Source: Halegenticoccus soli (GTDB lineage: Archaea; Halobacteriota; Halobacteria; Halobacteriales; Haloferacaceae). Taken from it: DNA of 64,000 nucleotides. Shown here in pieces: positions 17,950 through 26,133 of this stretch; the first letter of the stretch is position 1, and each line of letters starts with the position of its first letter. A model generated the notes under the pieces. The model ran no database searches and was not told where the DNA came from. It saw only the letters and a program-made list of their open reading frames with translations. Where the stretch lies: NCBI RefSeq assembly GCF_002844195.1, contig NZ_PEND01000004.1, forward strand, positions 124,001 through 188,000. Reading direction: 5' to 3'. The position numbers and the translations under genes are program-made.

Positions 17950-18588
17950 TCAGCCGAAGTTCTCCACTTTCGCCTCGTCCGCGTCCGCGCCCGCCGCCTC
18001 CAGCGCGTCGGTCGCCTCGTCGACGAAGTCGGCGAACCCGTAGACGAACACCTGCTCTCCGTCCGCCCCGGTGAGCGCGTCCTCGACGGCCTCGGCGACG
18101 GGGCCGTCGGTGACGACGACCGTCGCGCCCGCCTCCGAGAGCGCGTCGAGCCTCCCCTCGTGAGCCGGCGCGTCGTCCTTGTAGACGACCGCGACCTCCC
18201 GGCCGTCGGCGACCGCCCGCTCGCCGATGCCGACCGCCGGCCCGATCCCCGGCCCGCCGGCGAGCACGACGACGCGCGCTTCGCCCTCGTAGTAGTCGGA
18301 CCCGTACGGGCCGGCCATCGACAGCTCGTCCCCCGCCGAGAGGTTCACGAGGTGCTCGCTGAACGGCCCAGCCTCCTCGGGGTCGATCCCGACGGTGACT
18401 TCGAACGTCCCGGAGGCGTCGGGCGAAGAGATCGTGTAGAAGCGCGAGTACTCCTCGCCCTCCACGGTCGCGGAGAGCTTGACGAACTGTCCGGGCCGCG
18501 CGTCGAATCCCTCCGGCGACTCCAGGTCGATGGCGACGGTGTCCGGTCCGACGGACCGAACCGCGGTGACGGTGACGGTAGCTTCCAT
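17950..18588 (-). CDS. FAD/NAD(P)-binding oxidoreductase (ferredoxin reductase-like)
   Basis: This 212-residue protein has the two-domain ferredoxin-NADP reductase fold. The N-terminal beta-barrel carries the flavin motif SRFYTISSP (the RxYS/T pattern) near residue 48. The C-terminal Rossmann domain has VVVLAGGPGIGPAVGI near residue 107 and ends with VFVYGFADFVDEA. It would transfer electrons between NAD(P)H and a one-electron carrier. It is short for the family, so no ferredoxin domain is fused. It lies 185 bases upstream of the lone nuoCD gene on the same strand, with an AT-rich probable promoter between them. Confidence 0.82.
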   Translation of the reverse strand: MEATVTVTAVRSVGPDTVAIDLESPEGFDARPGQFVKLSATVEGEEYSRFYTISSPDASGTFEVTVGIDPEEAGPFSEHLVNLSAGDELSMAGPYGSDYYEGEARVVVLAGGPGIGPAVGIGERAVADGREVAVVYKDDAPAHEGRLDALSEAGATVVVTDGPVAEAVEDALTGADGEQVFVYGFADFVDEATDALEAAGADADEAKVENFG

Positions 18589-18643
18589 GTCGTTCGGCTC
18601 CGAGGGCCGGGACGACCCTTTCCTTTTCGGCTCGACGGCCGGG

Positions 18644-19051
18644 TCAGACGACGTCGACCGACCGATCCCCGCCGACGGATTCCTCGCGGTCGTCCGTCGG
18701 CGTTCCGGCTCCGCCGCCGCTCCGCTCCTCGCGGTCGTCCCCCGCGTCGACCCGGCGAAGCTCCCCGGCGTCGAGTTCGCCGGCGAGGTACGCCCGTCCC
18801 GCGTCGGTGATCTCGTAGTTACCGTCGGGTCGCCTGTCGAGCAGACCGTGGCCCGTCAGCCGCTCCAGCCGCGCTTCGAGGTAGACGCGCGGGTAGTCCA
18901 TTTCGGTCGCCACCTCGGCGAGTTCCCGGTGGAGCGGAAAGAGCCGGCGCGGCCCCCGCAGGCAGAGGTACTCGAGGATCCGGTCGTCCGGGTGGGCCAT
19001 CCACCGCGCGTGCTTTCTGACGTCGGCGAGCCGGGGCGGCCGCCCGGTCAT
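18644..19051 (-). CDS. PhiH1 repressor-like winged-helix protein
   Basis: This 135-residue protein has a winged helix: HPDDRILEYLCLRGP, then helices ending in YPRVYLEARLERLTGHGLL and a wing DRRPDGNYEITDAGRAYL. This is the pattern of the haloarchaeal PhiH1-repressor-like family, small DNA-binding proteins of mostly unknown targets. A disordered acidic tail of about 40 residues follows. Its ATG overlaps the stop of the upstream zinc-protein gene as ATGA (19048-19051), so the two are translationally coupled. Confidence 0.78.
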   Translation of the reverse strand: MTGRPPRLADVRKHARWMAHPDDRILEYLCLRGPRRLFPLHRELAEVATEMDYPRVYLEARLERLTGHGLLDRRPDGNYEITDAGRAYLAGELDAGELRRVDAGDDREERSGGGAGTPTDDREESVGGDRSVDVV

Positions 19052-19401
19052 ACCGGGTCCTCCGCGGCCGCGCGGCGGCGGGCGTCCTCCGTCCCGGATC
19101 TGATCCGGTGGAGGTGCTCGTCGCACAGCGTCAGCGTCCTGTCGGTGATGTGGTACTCGACGGAGCCGACCACGTCGTCGCCGCGGTACGTCGCCGTCGC
19201 CTCCCACCGCGGCAGCGCGAAGTGACCGTCGCGGCCGCAGAGGGCGCACCCCTCGTTCAGCGACCAGTGCCCCCGTTCGAGGCTCCGTCCGAACTCGGCG
19301 ATCTCACAGGAGCGGCAGAACCCTCCCAGTTCCACCCCGCTCGTGAGCTCGACGACGACGCGGTTGTACCCCGCCTCCAGCCCGCAGCTGATACATAACA
19401 T
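19048..19401 (-). CDS. Zinc-binding protein with four CxxC-type clusters (unknown function)
   Basis: This 117-residue protein has C3-x2-C6, C29-x2-C32, C52-x2-C55 and a final CDEHLH near residue 93. It could hold two zincs in a treble-clef-like arrangement. An upstream in-frame ATG (19578) would add 59 mostly basic residues; I chose MLCISCGLEAG at 19401, which starts directly at the first knuckle. A minus-strand TATA-like box (GATTTAAG, about 19457-19464) sits about 60 nt upstream. The ATGA overlap with the winged-helix gene downstream suggests the two proteins act together, perhaps as a regulator pair. Function is unknown. Confidence 0.72.
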   Translation of the reverse strand: MLCISCGLEAGYNRVVVELTSGVELGGFCRSCEIAEFGRSLERGHWSLNEGCALCGRDGHFALPRWEATATYRGDDVVGSVEYHITDRTLTLCDEHLHRIRSGTEDARRRAAAEDPV

Positions 19402-19625
19402 GCACTTTCCCTCCCTGGTTCCCCTCTCCGGTGCTCCCCCCAATTCGAGAGTTCCACTTAAATCTATCTCCCGACATGTTTCGGGCCAGTCATTATCCGC
19501 GGTTCTACGCCGCGACTCGACCGGTTCCGGAGCCCCGCGACCGCGCCCCCGTCGGGCGGGCGATCGAGGGACGATCACTCCTTTCAGAAGGCTTTTGACC
19601 GGGCCACGGGTACCTCCAAGTCAGC

Positions 19626-21386
19626 ATGCCTGCGGACTTCAACTGGGCCATCGGCGGCGAAGCCGGCGATGGTATCGACTCCACAGGGAAAATTTTCGCT
19701 CAGGCGCTTTCCAGGGCTGGACGCCACGTGTTTACCTCGAAGGACTTCGCGTCGCGCATCCGCGGCGGGTACACCGCGTACAAGGTCCGCACGTCAGTCG
19801 ACCCCGTCCAAAGCGTCGTGGACCGCCTCGACGTTCTCATCGCGCTCACGCAGCGCACCATCGACGAGAACCTGGACGAACTGCACGAGGGCAGCGTCAT
19901 CATCTACGACGGTGAGCGCACCACGATGCAGGACGTCGAGATCCCCGAGGGGATGATCGGGCTGGACGTTCCCCTCAAGAGCCTCGCCGAGGAGGCCGGC
20001 GGGGCCATCATGCGCAACGTCGTCGCGCTCGGGGCCGCCTGCGAAGTGTCGAACTTCCCCATCGAGAACCTCGACAGCGCGCTGGAGAAGCGCTTCGGCA
20101 GCAAGGGGCAGAAGCTCGTCGACAACAACAAGGAGGCGGCGCGAAAGGGCCGCGACTACGTCGCCGAGAACTACGACCACGACTACGACTACGACCTCGA
20201 AACCACCGACAACGACTACGTCCTCCTCAACGGCGACGAGGCGATCGGCATGGGTGCGCTCGCCGCGGGCTGCCGCTTCTACGCGGGCTATCCGATCACG
20301 CCCGCGACGAACGTCATGGAGTACCTGACCGGCCGCATCGAGCGGTACGGGGGCCACGTCGTCCAGGCCGAGGACGAACTCGCCGCGATCAACCTCGCGC
20401 TCGGAGCCGCCCGCGCGGGCGCGCGCTCGATGACGGCCACGTCGGGGCCGGGCATCGACCTCATGACCGAGACGTTCGGCCTGGTGGCGACGAGCGAGAC
20501 GCCGCTCGTCATCGTCGACGTGATGCGCTCGGGTCCCTCCACGGGGATGCCGACCAAGCAGGAGCAGGGCGACCTGAACCAGCTGCTGTACGGCGGCCAC
20601 GGCGAGGTGCCGCGGTTCGTCGTCGCGCCGACGACCGTCTCCGAGTGCTTCTGGAAGACGGTCGAGGCGTTCAACCTCGCAGAGAAGTACCAGCTGCCGG
20701 TGTACGTTGCTGCCGACCTCGCGCTCGCCGTCACGGAGCAGACGTTCCCGCCGGAGGCGTTCGACATGGAGCGGGTCGAGATCGACCGCGGGCTGGTCGT
20801 CGACGGCGACTCCATCGGCGAGTGGCAGAACGAGAAGGGGCAGTTCAAGCCGCACGCGCTGACCGAGGACGGCATCAGCCCCCGCGCGTTCCCCGGCGTC
20901 GACGGCGGCGCGCACATGTCCACCGGCCTCGAACACGACGAACTCGGCCGGCGGACGGAGGACACAGACATGCGCGTCGAGCAGGTCGACAAGCGCAACC
21001 GGAAGGTGCAGACCGCACAGGAGCGCGAGGACTGGGACTACCGCGAGTTCGGGAACTCCGAATCCGGGAACCTCGTCATCTCCTGGGGGTCCAACGAGGG
21101 CGCGATGGTCGAGGCGATGGAGTACCTCGACGAGGAGGGCGTCGACGTGCGGTTCATCTCCGTCCCGTACATCTTCCCGCGGCCGGACCTCTCCGAGGAG
21201 ATCAACGACGCGGACCAGGTGATCGTCGTCGAGTGCAACAACACGGGGCAGTTCGCCGACCTGCTCGAACGCGACGCGCTGCGGCGCGTCAAGCGGGTGA
21301 ACAAGTACGATGGCGTGCGGTTTAAGGCCGACGAACTCGCATCTCAGATCGAGAAAACCCTCCGCCAGGAGGAGGTCACAGCATGA
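19626..21386 (+). CDS. korA: 2-oxoacid:ferredoxin oxidoreductase alpha subunit (KorA type)
   Basis: This 586-residue protein fuses the gamma domain (residues about 1-190, with GEAGDGIDSTGKIFAQAL and SRIRGGYTAY) to the alpha domain (residues about 200-586, with GAARAGARSMTATSGPGIDL). With KorB it oxidatively decarboxylates a 2-oxoacid to the acyl-CoA and reduces ferredoxin, replacing the dehydrogenase complex in haloarchaeal central metabolism. The length, with that of its partner, matches the 2-oxoglutarate enzyme better than the longer pyruvate enzyme known in Halobacteria; that distinction rests on remembered sizes. korB overlaps by four bases (ATGA, 21383-21386). Confidence 0.93.
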   Translation: MPADFNWAIGGEAGDGIDSTGKIFAQALSRAGRHVFTSKDFASRIRGGYTAYKVRTSVDPVQSVVDRLDVLIALTQRTIDENLDELHEGSVIIYDGERTTMQDVEIPEGMIGLDVPLKSLAEEAGGAIMRNVVALGAACEVSNFPIENLDSALEKRFGSKGQKLVDNNKEAARKGRDYVAENYDHDYDYDLETTDNDYVLLNGDEAIGMGALAAGCRFYAGYPITPATNVMEYLTGRIERYGGHVVQAEDELAAINLALGAARAGARSMTATSGPGIDLMTETFGLVATSETPLVIVDVMRSGPSTGMPTKQEQGDLNQLLYGGHGEVPRFVVAPTTVSECFWKTVEAFNLAEKYQLPVYVAADLALAVTEQTFPPEAFDMERVEIDRGLVVDGDSIGEWQNEKGQFKPHALTEDGISPRAFPGVDGGAHMSTGLEHDELGRRTEDTDMRVEQVDKRNRKVQTAQEREDWDYREFGNSESGNLVISWGSNEGAMVEAMEYLDEEGVDVRFISVPYIFPRPDLSEEINDADQVIVVECNNTGQFADLLERDALRRVKRVNKYDGVRFKADELASQIEKTLRQEEVTA

Positions 21387-22246
21387 GTTCTCAGGTTCGA
21401 TTCACCGACTTCAAATCCGACAAGCAGCCGACGTGGTGCCCGGGGTGCGGCGACTTCGGCACGATGAACGGCATGATGAAAGCGCTCGCCGAGACGGGCA
21501 ACGACCCGGACAACACGTTCGTCGTCGCCGGGATCGGCTGTTCCGGCAAGATCGGGACGTACATGCACTCGTACGCCCTGCACGGCGTCCACGGCCGCGC
21601 GCTCCCGGTCGGCGCGGGCGTGAAGATGGCCCGCCCCGACCTCGAAGTGATGGTCGCGGGCGGCGACGGCGACGGCTACTCGATCGGCGCGGGCCACTTC
21701 GTCCACGCCGTCCGCCGGAACGTCGACATGACGTACGTCGTCATGGACAACCGCATCTACGGCCTCACGAAGGGGCAGGCCTCGCCGACGAGCCGCGAGG
21801 ACTTCCAGACCTCGACGACGCCCGAGGGGCCGAAGCAGCCGCCGGTCAACCCGATGGCGCTCGCGCTCGCGGCGGGCGCGACGTTCATCGCCCAGTCGTT
21901 CTCCTCGGACGCGCTGCGCCACCAGGAGATCGTCCAGCAGGCCATCGAGCACGACGGCTTCGGCTTCGTCAACGTGTTCAGCCCCTGCGTGACGTTCAAC
22001 GACGTTGACACGTACGACTACTTCCGCGACAGCCTGGTCGACCTCGCGGACACCGACCACGACCCGACGGACTTCGACGCCGCCAAGGAGAAGATCCTCG
22101 ACGCCTCGAAGGAGTACATGGGGGTCATCTACCAGGACGAGGAGTCCGTGTCGTACGAACAGCAGCACGGCCTCACGGAGAACATGGCCGAGATCCCCGA
22201 CGGCGCGCCCGAGGACGCCATGGATCTCGTCCGCGAGTTCTACTGA
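21383..22246 (+). CDS. korB: 2-oxoacid:ferredoxin oxidoreductase beta subunit (KorB type)
   Basis: This 287-residue subunit binds thiamine diphosphate and an iron-sulfur cluster. The opening PTWCPGCGDFG supplies a CxxC, GIGCSGKIGTYMHSYALHG carries another conserved Cys, and the TPP/Mg motif is VAGGDGDGYSIGAGHFVHA with MDNRIYGLTKGQ. It catalyses the decarboxylation half-reaction and hands electrons to ferredoxin. The start overlaps the korA stop, so expression is coupled. A short GC hairpin lies 20 bases past the stop. Confidence 0.94.
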   Translation: MSSQVRFTDFKSDKQPTWCPGCGDFGTMNGMMKALAETGNDPDNTFVVAGIGCSGKIGTYMHSYALHGVHGRALPVGAGVKMARPDLEVMVAGGDGDGYSIGAGHFVHAVRRNVDMTYVVMDNRIYGLTKGQASPTSREDFQTSTTPEGPKQPPVNPMALALAAGATFIAQSFSSDALRHQEIVQQAIEHDGFGFVNVFSPCVTFNDVDTYDYFRDSLVDLADTDHDPTDFDAAKEKILDASKEYMGVIYQDEESVSYEQQHGLTENMAEIPDGAPEDAMDLVREFY

Positions 22247-22552
22247 ACGACCGTTTTCCGCCTCGGGTGCGCTTCGCGCACCGCTCGGCGCAAAACGCTC
22301 GACCAAAAAGGCCGCTCGCTCGTCCCTGCGGGACTCGCTCGCGGTCGGAAACGAGCTGATTGCTTCCACCACCTTCGTAACGGTATCCCAGAATATCGAC
22401 GCACCCGGTCGTGTTTGCGCTGGTCGTCGCGCCGGTTCGTCGACTCTGAATCTGTTCCGCGCCCGCGGACCTGATGGCTCGCAATCCGATCAGGCGTCTG
22501 GGTTCGAACTGCGTCAGTGTTTTAAAATGTGCTCGTAGTAACAGGTGGTACT
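22247..22552. other. Intergenic region after korB with small hairpins
   Basis: I see no gene here. A 6-bp-stem hairpin with loop CTTCG (22266-22282) lies 20 bases past the korB stop and could act as a 3' end or processing site. A second palindrome, GTCCC-TGC-GGGAC (22322-22334), sits inside a run of CGCTCG repeats. The last third is AT-richer and leads into the promoter at 22520. Confidence 0.5.
22520..22527 (+). promoter_or_regulatory. TATA-like box of the short lipoprotein gene
   Basis: TTTTAAAA lies 26-33 nt before the GTG at 22553, a clean leaderless arrangement, which argues that the short reading frame was, or is, expressed. Confidence 0.5.
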
Positions 22553-22738
22553 GTGATCCGGCGCGTGTTTCTCACCGCGGGTATTGGTGGTTGCTTGTTA
22601 CCCGGATGTTTGTCTCGGAACGGCGGTTCACGCGTCGGACGGATCGCGATAGCGAATTTCACCGCGGCGGTCTCGTTCGCCGTTACATTGCTGGAGAGCG
22701 AAACGGTCGTTTACGAGAAGGTGCACAGAATCGGGTGA
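22553..22738 (+). CDS. Short lipoprotein, probably truncated
   Basis: A GTG start gives 61 residues. The N-terminus VIRRVFLTAGIGGCLLPGCLS is an export signal with a lipobox Cys. The remainder, RVGRIAIANFTAAVSFAVTLL then ESETVVYEKVHRIG, looks like the first strands of a beta-sandwich as seen in many small haloarchaeal lipoproteins, but stops after about 40 mature residues. The next gene 59 bases downstream is a complete protein of the same general kind. It may be a decayed paralogue or a genuine mini-lipoprotein. The promoter looks intact. Confidence 0.5.
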   Translation: MIRRVFLTAGIGGCLLPGCLSRNGGSRVGRIAIANFTAAVSFAVTLLESETVVYEKVHRIG

Positions 22739-22764
22739 GACGACCAGTTAAAAGAGCACGAACG

Positions 22765-22772
22765 GATATAAG
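22765..22772 (+). promoter_or_regulatory. TATA-like box of the second lipoprotein gene
   Basis: GATATAAG lies 26-33 nt before the GTG at 22798 and supports that GTG as start of a leaderless message. Confidence 0.5.
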
Positions 22773-22797
22773 ACAAACGAACTGACGGGAGACTACT

Positions 22798-23214
22798 GTG
22801 ACTCAGACGGGGAATTCCGAACGGGACGTCCCGCGACGGGCGGCGTTGAAACTCCTCGTTCCCGGGGTGGTAGCCTGTTCTGGCTGTACCCAGGTGTTCG
22901 GGGAAAAAGTCTCGTTGTGGGTGCTGAATAGGTCTGACAAAGATCACTCGGTCAGGGTCGTCGTTCGCGGAACTGATGATGCGGGAGCCTTCGAAAAGCG
23001 ATACCGGCTTCGGTCGGGAGAGACCGCGTTGGAGACCCACGTTCTCGAACGGGGAACGTACGACGCGGAGCTTTTCATCGATGGGCGATCGAGCGGGCTG
23101 ACAACCCACGAGTTCGAAACTCCTAGTTGTCGTGAACCGGTTTTTATTTTATCCGTCGAAGGGGCCGATCGGGCTGATTTCCATACACAGTGCGGCGGCG
23201 TCAAAGACGTTTGA
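22798..23214 (+). CDS. Small haloarchaeal lipoprotein (unknown function)
   Basis: This 138-residue protein has a GTG start. The N-terminus has an Arg pair before a short hydrophobic segment (RRAALKLLVPGVVAC) and a lipobox ending in CSGC, so it is probably exported and lipid-anchored. The mature part has SLWVLNRSDKDHSVRVVVRG and VLERGTYDAELFIDG, which read as a beta-sandwich modulating surface or binding function, with two late Cys (PSCREP and HTQCGG) that may pair. Base composition is AT-richer than the neighbours and Lys/Asn are more frequent, which hints at later acquisition. Confidence 0.65.
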   Translation: MTQTGNSERDVPRRAALKLLVPGVVACSGCTQVFGEKVSLWVLNRSDKDHSVRVVVRGTDDAGAFEKRYRLRSGETALETHVLERGTYDAELFIDGRSSGLTTHEFETPSCREPVFILSVEGADRADFHTQCGGVKDV

Positions 23215-23298
23215 CGTTCGGTTTCCCCGCTGCGAGGGCACGCTCGCGCGGCGTCGAGTATTTCGGCGCTGAGTACGGCGTTTCCGGCGTCCGACCCT

Positions 23299-23481
23299 TC
23301 ACACCTCCTCGACGTAGAGGTGGTACCGCGTCCCGCAGTCCGGACACCGCGCGTCCGGCGCTTCGATGAGATCCGTGAGGAGCACTTCCCCGTACTCGCA
23401 GTTCGGGCACTCGTACACGAGCGAGTCCCCGGCGACGCGGTGGGCGAGGGCGTTCGTGTTCTCGGGCGTGAGCAGCGCCAT
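23299..23481 (-). CDS. Small zinc-ribbon protein
   Basis: This 60-residue protein has a single zinc ribbon: C25-x2-C28 in YECPNCEYGEV and C46-x2-C49 in ARCPDCGTRYH. I chose the ATG at 23481 over an in-frame ATG at 23508 because a strong GGAGG ribosome-binding sequence lies about six bases before it; this is one of the few clear Shine-Dalgarno sites in the window. The ribbon resembles those of transcription or translation accessory proteins, but no specific function can be named. Confidence 0.7.
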   Translation of the reverse strand: MALLTPENTNALAHRVAGDSLVYECPNCEYGEVLLTDLIEAPDARCPDCGTRYHLYVEEV

Positions 23482-23561
23482 CGTGTCCTCCGCTCCCCGA
23501 TACGGCATCGGCCGGTAAAACGCTGTCCGCCGGAGGATCTGTGCGCCGACGGATACAGTCC

Positions 23562-23569
23562 TTTTTTAT
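23562..23569 (+). promoter_or_regulatory. TATA-like box of the geranylgeranyl reductase-type gene
   Basis: TTTTTTAT lies 26-33 nt before the ATG at 23595, which I therefore take as the start in place of the in-frame ATGs at 23568 and 23577. Confidence 0.45.
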
Positions 23570-23594
23570 GACGGCGATGACAATCTGGGATAAC

Positions 23595-25013
23595 ATGGCA
23601 GCGGATCCGTCCGACAGCGGTAGGCCGGGTGCAGGCGGCCGACGGACGCACTCGTACGACATCGTCGTCGTCGGCGGGGGGACGGCCGGCGCGTTCGCGG
23701 CCGCCACGGCGGCGCGGGAGGGCGCGGAGACGGTCCTCCTGGAGCGCAAGAGCCGCGACGAGGCCGGCCACATCGCCTGCGGCGACGCGATCAAGGGAAA
23801 GAGCACCTTCCCCGACGTGATCGACCTCGACTACCTGAAAGACGAGTCGTTCACGAACAGAAACATCCGCCGCGCGGTGTTCGAGAACCCGCGGGGCGAG
23901 ACGCTCGAAATCCCCTTCGGCGGCGCCACGGGCGCGGTGATCGACCGCAAGCGCTACGGCGAGGTGATCCTCGAGGAGGCCGAGCGGCTGGGCGCGGAGA
24001 TCCACTACGACACGGTGGTCCAGGACGTGACGCAGGACGACGACGGTCGGGTGACGGGCGTCCGCGGCAAGCGCAGGGGCGAGGTCGTCGAGTACGACGC
24101 CGCGGTCACCATCGACGGCGCGGGCGCGCTCTCCATCCTCCAGGACCGGATCGACTTCTCCGGATCGACGTTCGACACGAACGTCTCGTACTCGCAGTTC
24201 TGCTCCGCCTACCGCGAGATCGTCGAGGTGGACGATCCCGTCGAGTGGGACGACGCCATCGTGTTCAAGCCGACCGAGGAGCTCGGCTACCTGTGGTACT
24301 TCCCCCGCTCTCCGACCGAGATCAACGTGGGGCTCGGCTTCCAGATGAACAAGGAGCCGATGAAGCTCGTCGAGGTGCTCAAGCGCGACATCCGCGACCG
24401 CGCGGAGTTCGCGGGGGCGAAGGTGACGGACAAGCTGGGGGCGGCGCTGCCGACGCGGCGGCCGTACGATTCCGCGGTCGCGCCGGGCTTTCTGGCCGCG
24501 GGCGACGCCGCCGGCCACGTCAACCCCACCACCGGCGGCGGGATCCCCGGCGCCGCGAAGTCGGCCCACTGGGCGGCCAAGCGGGCGGTGGAGGCGATAA
24601 GCGACGGCGACGTGAGCGAGGAGTCGCTGTGGGAGTACAACCGGCGGGTGATGACCTCCTTCGGCAAGAGCTTCGCCGCGATCGACCTGTACAACATCTG
24701 GGGCGGCGCCCACGAGGTCGACGAACTCGTCGACATCGTCTCGTCGATCCCCGGCCAACAGCTCGTCGACGCGATCGGCCGGACCGGCACCTCCTCGATG
24801 AGCCTCGGGCTGAAGCTGAAGACGCTCGTGAAGACGTTCGGCCACTGGGACGAGCTGTACGAGCTCTATCGGGTCCAAAAGAAGGCGGGCGAGATCCGCG
24901 ACCAGTACAACGCCTACCCCGCCTCGCCGAGGGGGTTCGACGCCTGGCGGGAGGGCCGCGACGCGATCATGGACGAGGTGTACGCCATCTCCGGCGCGGA
25001 CCCGAAGTACTGA
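23595..25013 (+). CDS. Geranylgeranyl reductase-family flavoprotein
   Basis: This 472-residue FAD protein starts with the dinucleotide fold YDIVVVGGGTAGAFAA. It carries the family's second signature near residue 290 (FLAAGDAAGHVNPTTGGGIP). Members of this group saturate the isoprenoid chains of archaeal ether lipids or of menaquinone, using reduced ferredoxin or NAD(P)H. CGDAIKG near residue 60 is the conserved Cys segment of the family. Whether lipid or quinone is the substrate is open. The start was chosen from the TATA-like box at 23562. Confidence 0.88.
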   Translation: MAADPSDSGRPGAGGRRTHSYDIVVVGGGTAGAFAAATAAREGAETVLLERKSRDEAGHIACGDAIKGKSTFPDVIDLDYLKDESFTNRNIRRAVFENPRGETLEIPFGGATGAVIDRKRYGEVILEEAERLGAEIHYDTVVQDVTQDDDGRVTGVRGKRRGEVVEYDAAVTIDGAGALSILQDRIDFSGSTFDTNVSYSQFCSAYREIVEVDDPVEWDDAIVFKPTEELGYLWYFPRSPTEINVGLGFQMNKEPMKLVEVLKRDIRDRAEFAGAKVTDKLGAALPTRRPYDSAVAPGFLAAGDAAGHVNPTTGGGIPGAAKSAHWAAKRAVEAISDGDVSEESLWEYNRRVMTSFGKSFAAIDLYNIWGGAHEVDELVDIVSSIPGQQLVDAIGRTGTSSMSLGLKLKTLVKTFGHWDELYELYRVQKKAGEIRDQYNAYPASPRGFDAWREGRDAIMDEVYAISGADPKY

Positions 25014-25114
25014 GAACCGCGGCCGGCCGGGGTCGACCGCCCTCCCCTCGCGCCTCCCGGCAGCCCGTTCCCCGGGCGCAACCCCTTTTCGTCTCCCGCC
25101 CGAACGTCCGTGCA

Positions 25115-25948
25115 ATGTCTCAGCAGCAGCCGCCGACCAGCGACGACTGTCCGGTCGCGAACGGCATGCCGATGCTCGGCCTCGGCACGTGGCAGAACGA
25201 CGACCCGGACGCGTGTTCGACGGCGGTGGCGACCGCCCTGGAGACCGGCTACCGACACGTCGACACGGCGCAGGCCTACGGCAACGAGGAGGCCGTGGGC
25301 GACGGCATCGAACGGGCCGACGTGCCCCGCGAGGACGTGTTCCTCGCGACGAAGGTCTGGATCGACAACCTGGCGCACGACGACGTGATCGAGACGACGA
25401 AAGCGAGCCTCGACAGGCTCGGCGTCGACTCCGTCGACCTGCTGTACGTCCACTGGCCGTCGCGGACGTACGACCCCGAGGGGACGCTCGCGGCGTTCGA
25501 CGAGCTGTACGACGAGGGGCTGATAGAGCGCGTCGGCGTCAGCAACTTCCAACCGGAGCACGTCGAGGAGGCGGTCGAGATCGCCGACGCGCCGATCTTC
25601 GCCAACCAGGTCGAGCTCCACCCGCTGCTCCCGCAGGAGGGGATCCGGTCGGCCTGCGCCGAGCACGGCGTCGAGGTCGTCGCGTACTCGCCGCTCGCCC
25701 GCGGGGAGGTGTTCGACGTGCCCGAACTCTCCGAGGTGGCGGAGAAGCACGGCGCGAGCGAGGCGCAGGTGAGCCTCGCGTGGCTCCGCGAGAAGGGCGT
25801 CACGGCGATCCCGAAGGCCTCCGGCGAGGAGCACATCCGCGACAACTGGGAGTCGCTCGCGCTCGACCTCGACGAGGAGGACGTGGCGAAGATCGACGCG
25901 ATCGGCCGGACCGACCGCCGCGTCGACCCGGGTTTCGCGCCGTGGTGA
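25115..25948 (+). CDS. Aldo/keto reductase
   Basis: This 277-residue TIM-barrel oxidoreductase has the complete catalytic tetrad: Asp50 and Tyr55 in HVDTAQAYGNE, Lys80 in LATKVWID and His113 in YVHWPS. The NADPH-binding C-terminal segment ends GVTAIPKASGEEHIRDN. It reduces aldehydes or ketones with NADPH. It resembles the 2,5-diketogluconate reductase/prostaglandin F synthase subgroup; the natural substrate is unknown. It stands alone, 100 bases after the flavoprotein gene. Confidence 0.9.
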   Translation: MSQQQPPTSDDCPVANGMPMLGLGTWQNDDPDACSTAVATALETGYRHVDTAQAYGNEEAVGDGIERADVPREDVFLATKVWIDNLAHDDVIETTKASLDRLGVDSVDLLYVHWPSRTYDPEGTLAAFDELYDEGLIERVGVSNFQPEHVEEAVEIADAPIFANQVELHPLLPQEGIRSACAEHGVEVVAYSPLARGEVFDVPELSEVAEKHGASEAQVSLAWLREKGVTAIPKASGEEHIRDNWESLALDLDEEDVAKIDAIGRTDRRVDPGFAPW

Positions 25949-26133
25949 GGCCGTAACCCCGCACCGAACGGCGAGCCGACCGGTCGGCGACTCCCGGCGA
26001 TCCTCGGGACGTCCCGTCAGCGAGCCGAGTGTACCGTCCGCGAACGGTCGGAACCGTCGGCGACGGTACGCATCCGGACGCTTTTCCCGCGAGAACCACA
26101 CATTTACATCAGGTAACGTAACATTCACGTTAG

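Noticed and set aside
22173-22484. A 103-codon minus-strand frame after korB
   Set aside because: It overlaps the korB 3' end, is Arg/Ser-rich and has no matching promoter.
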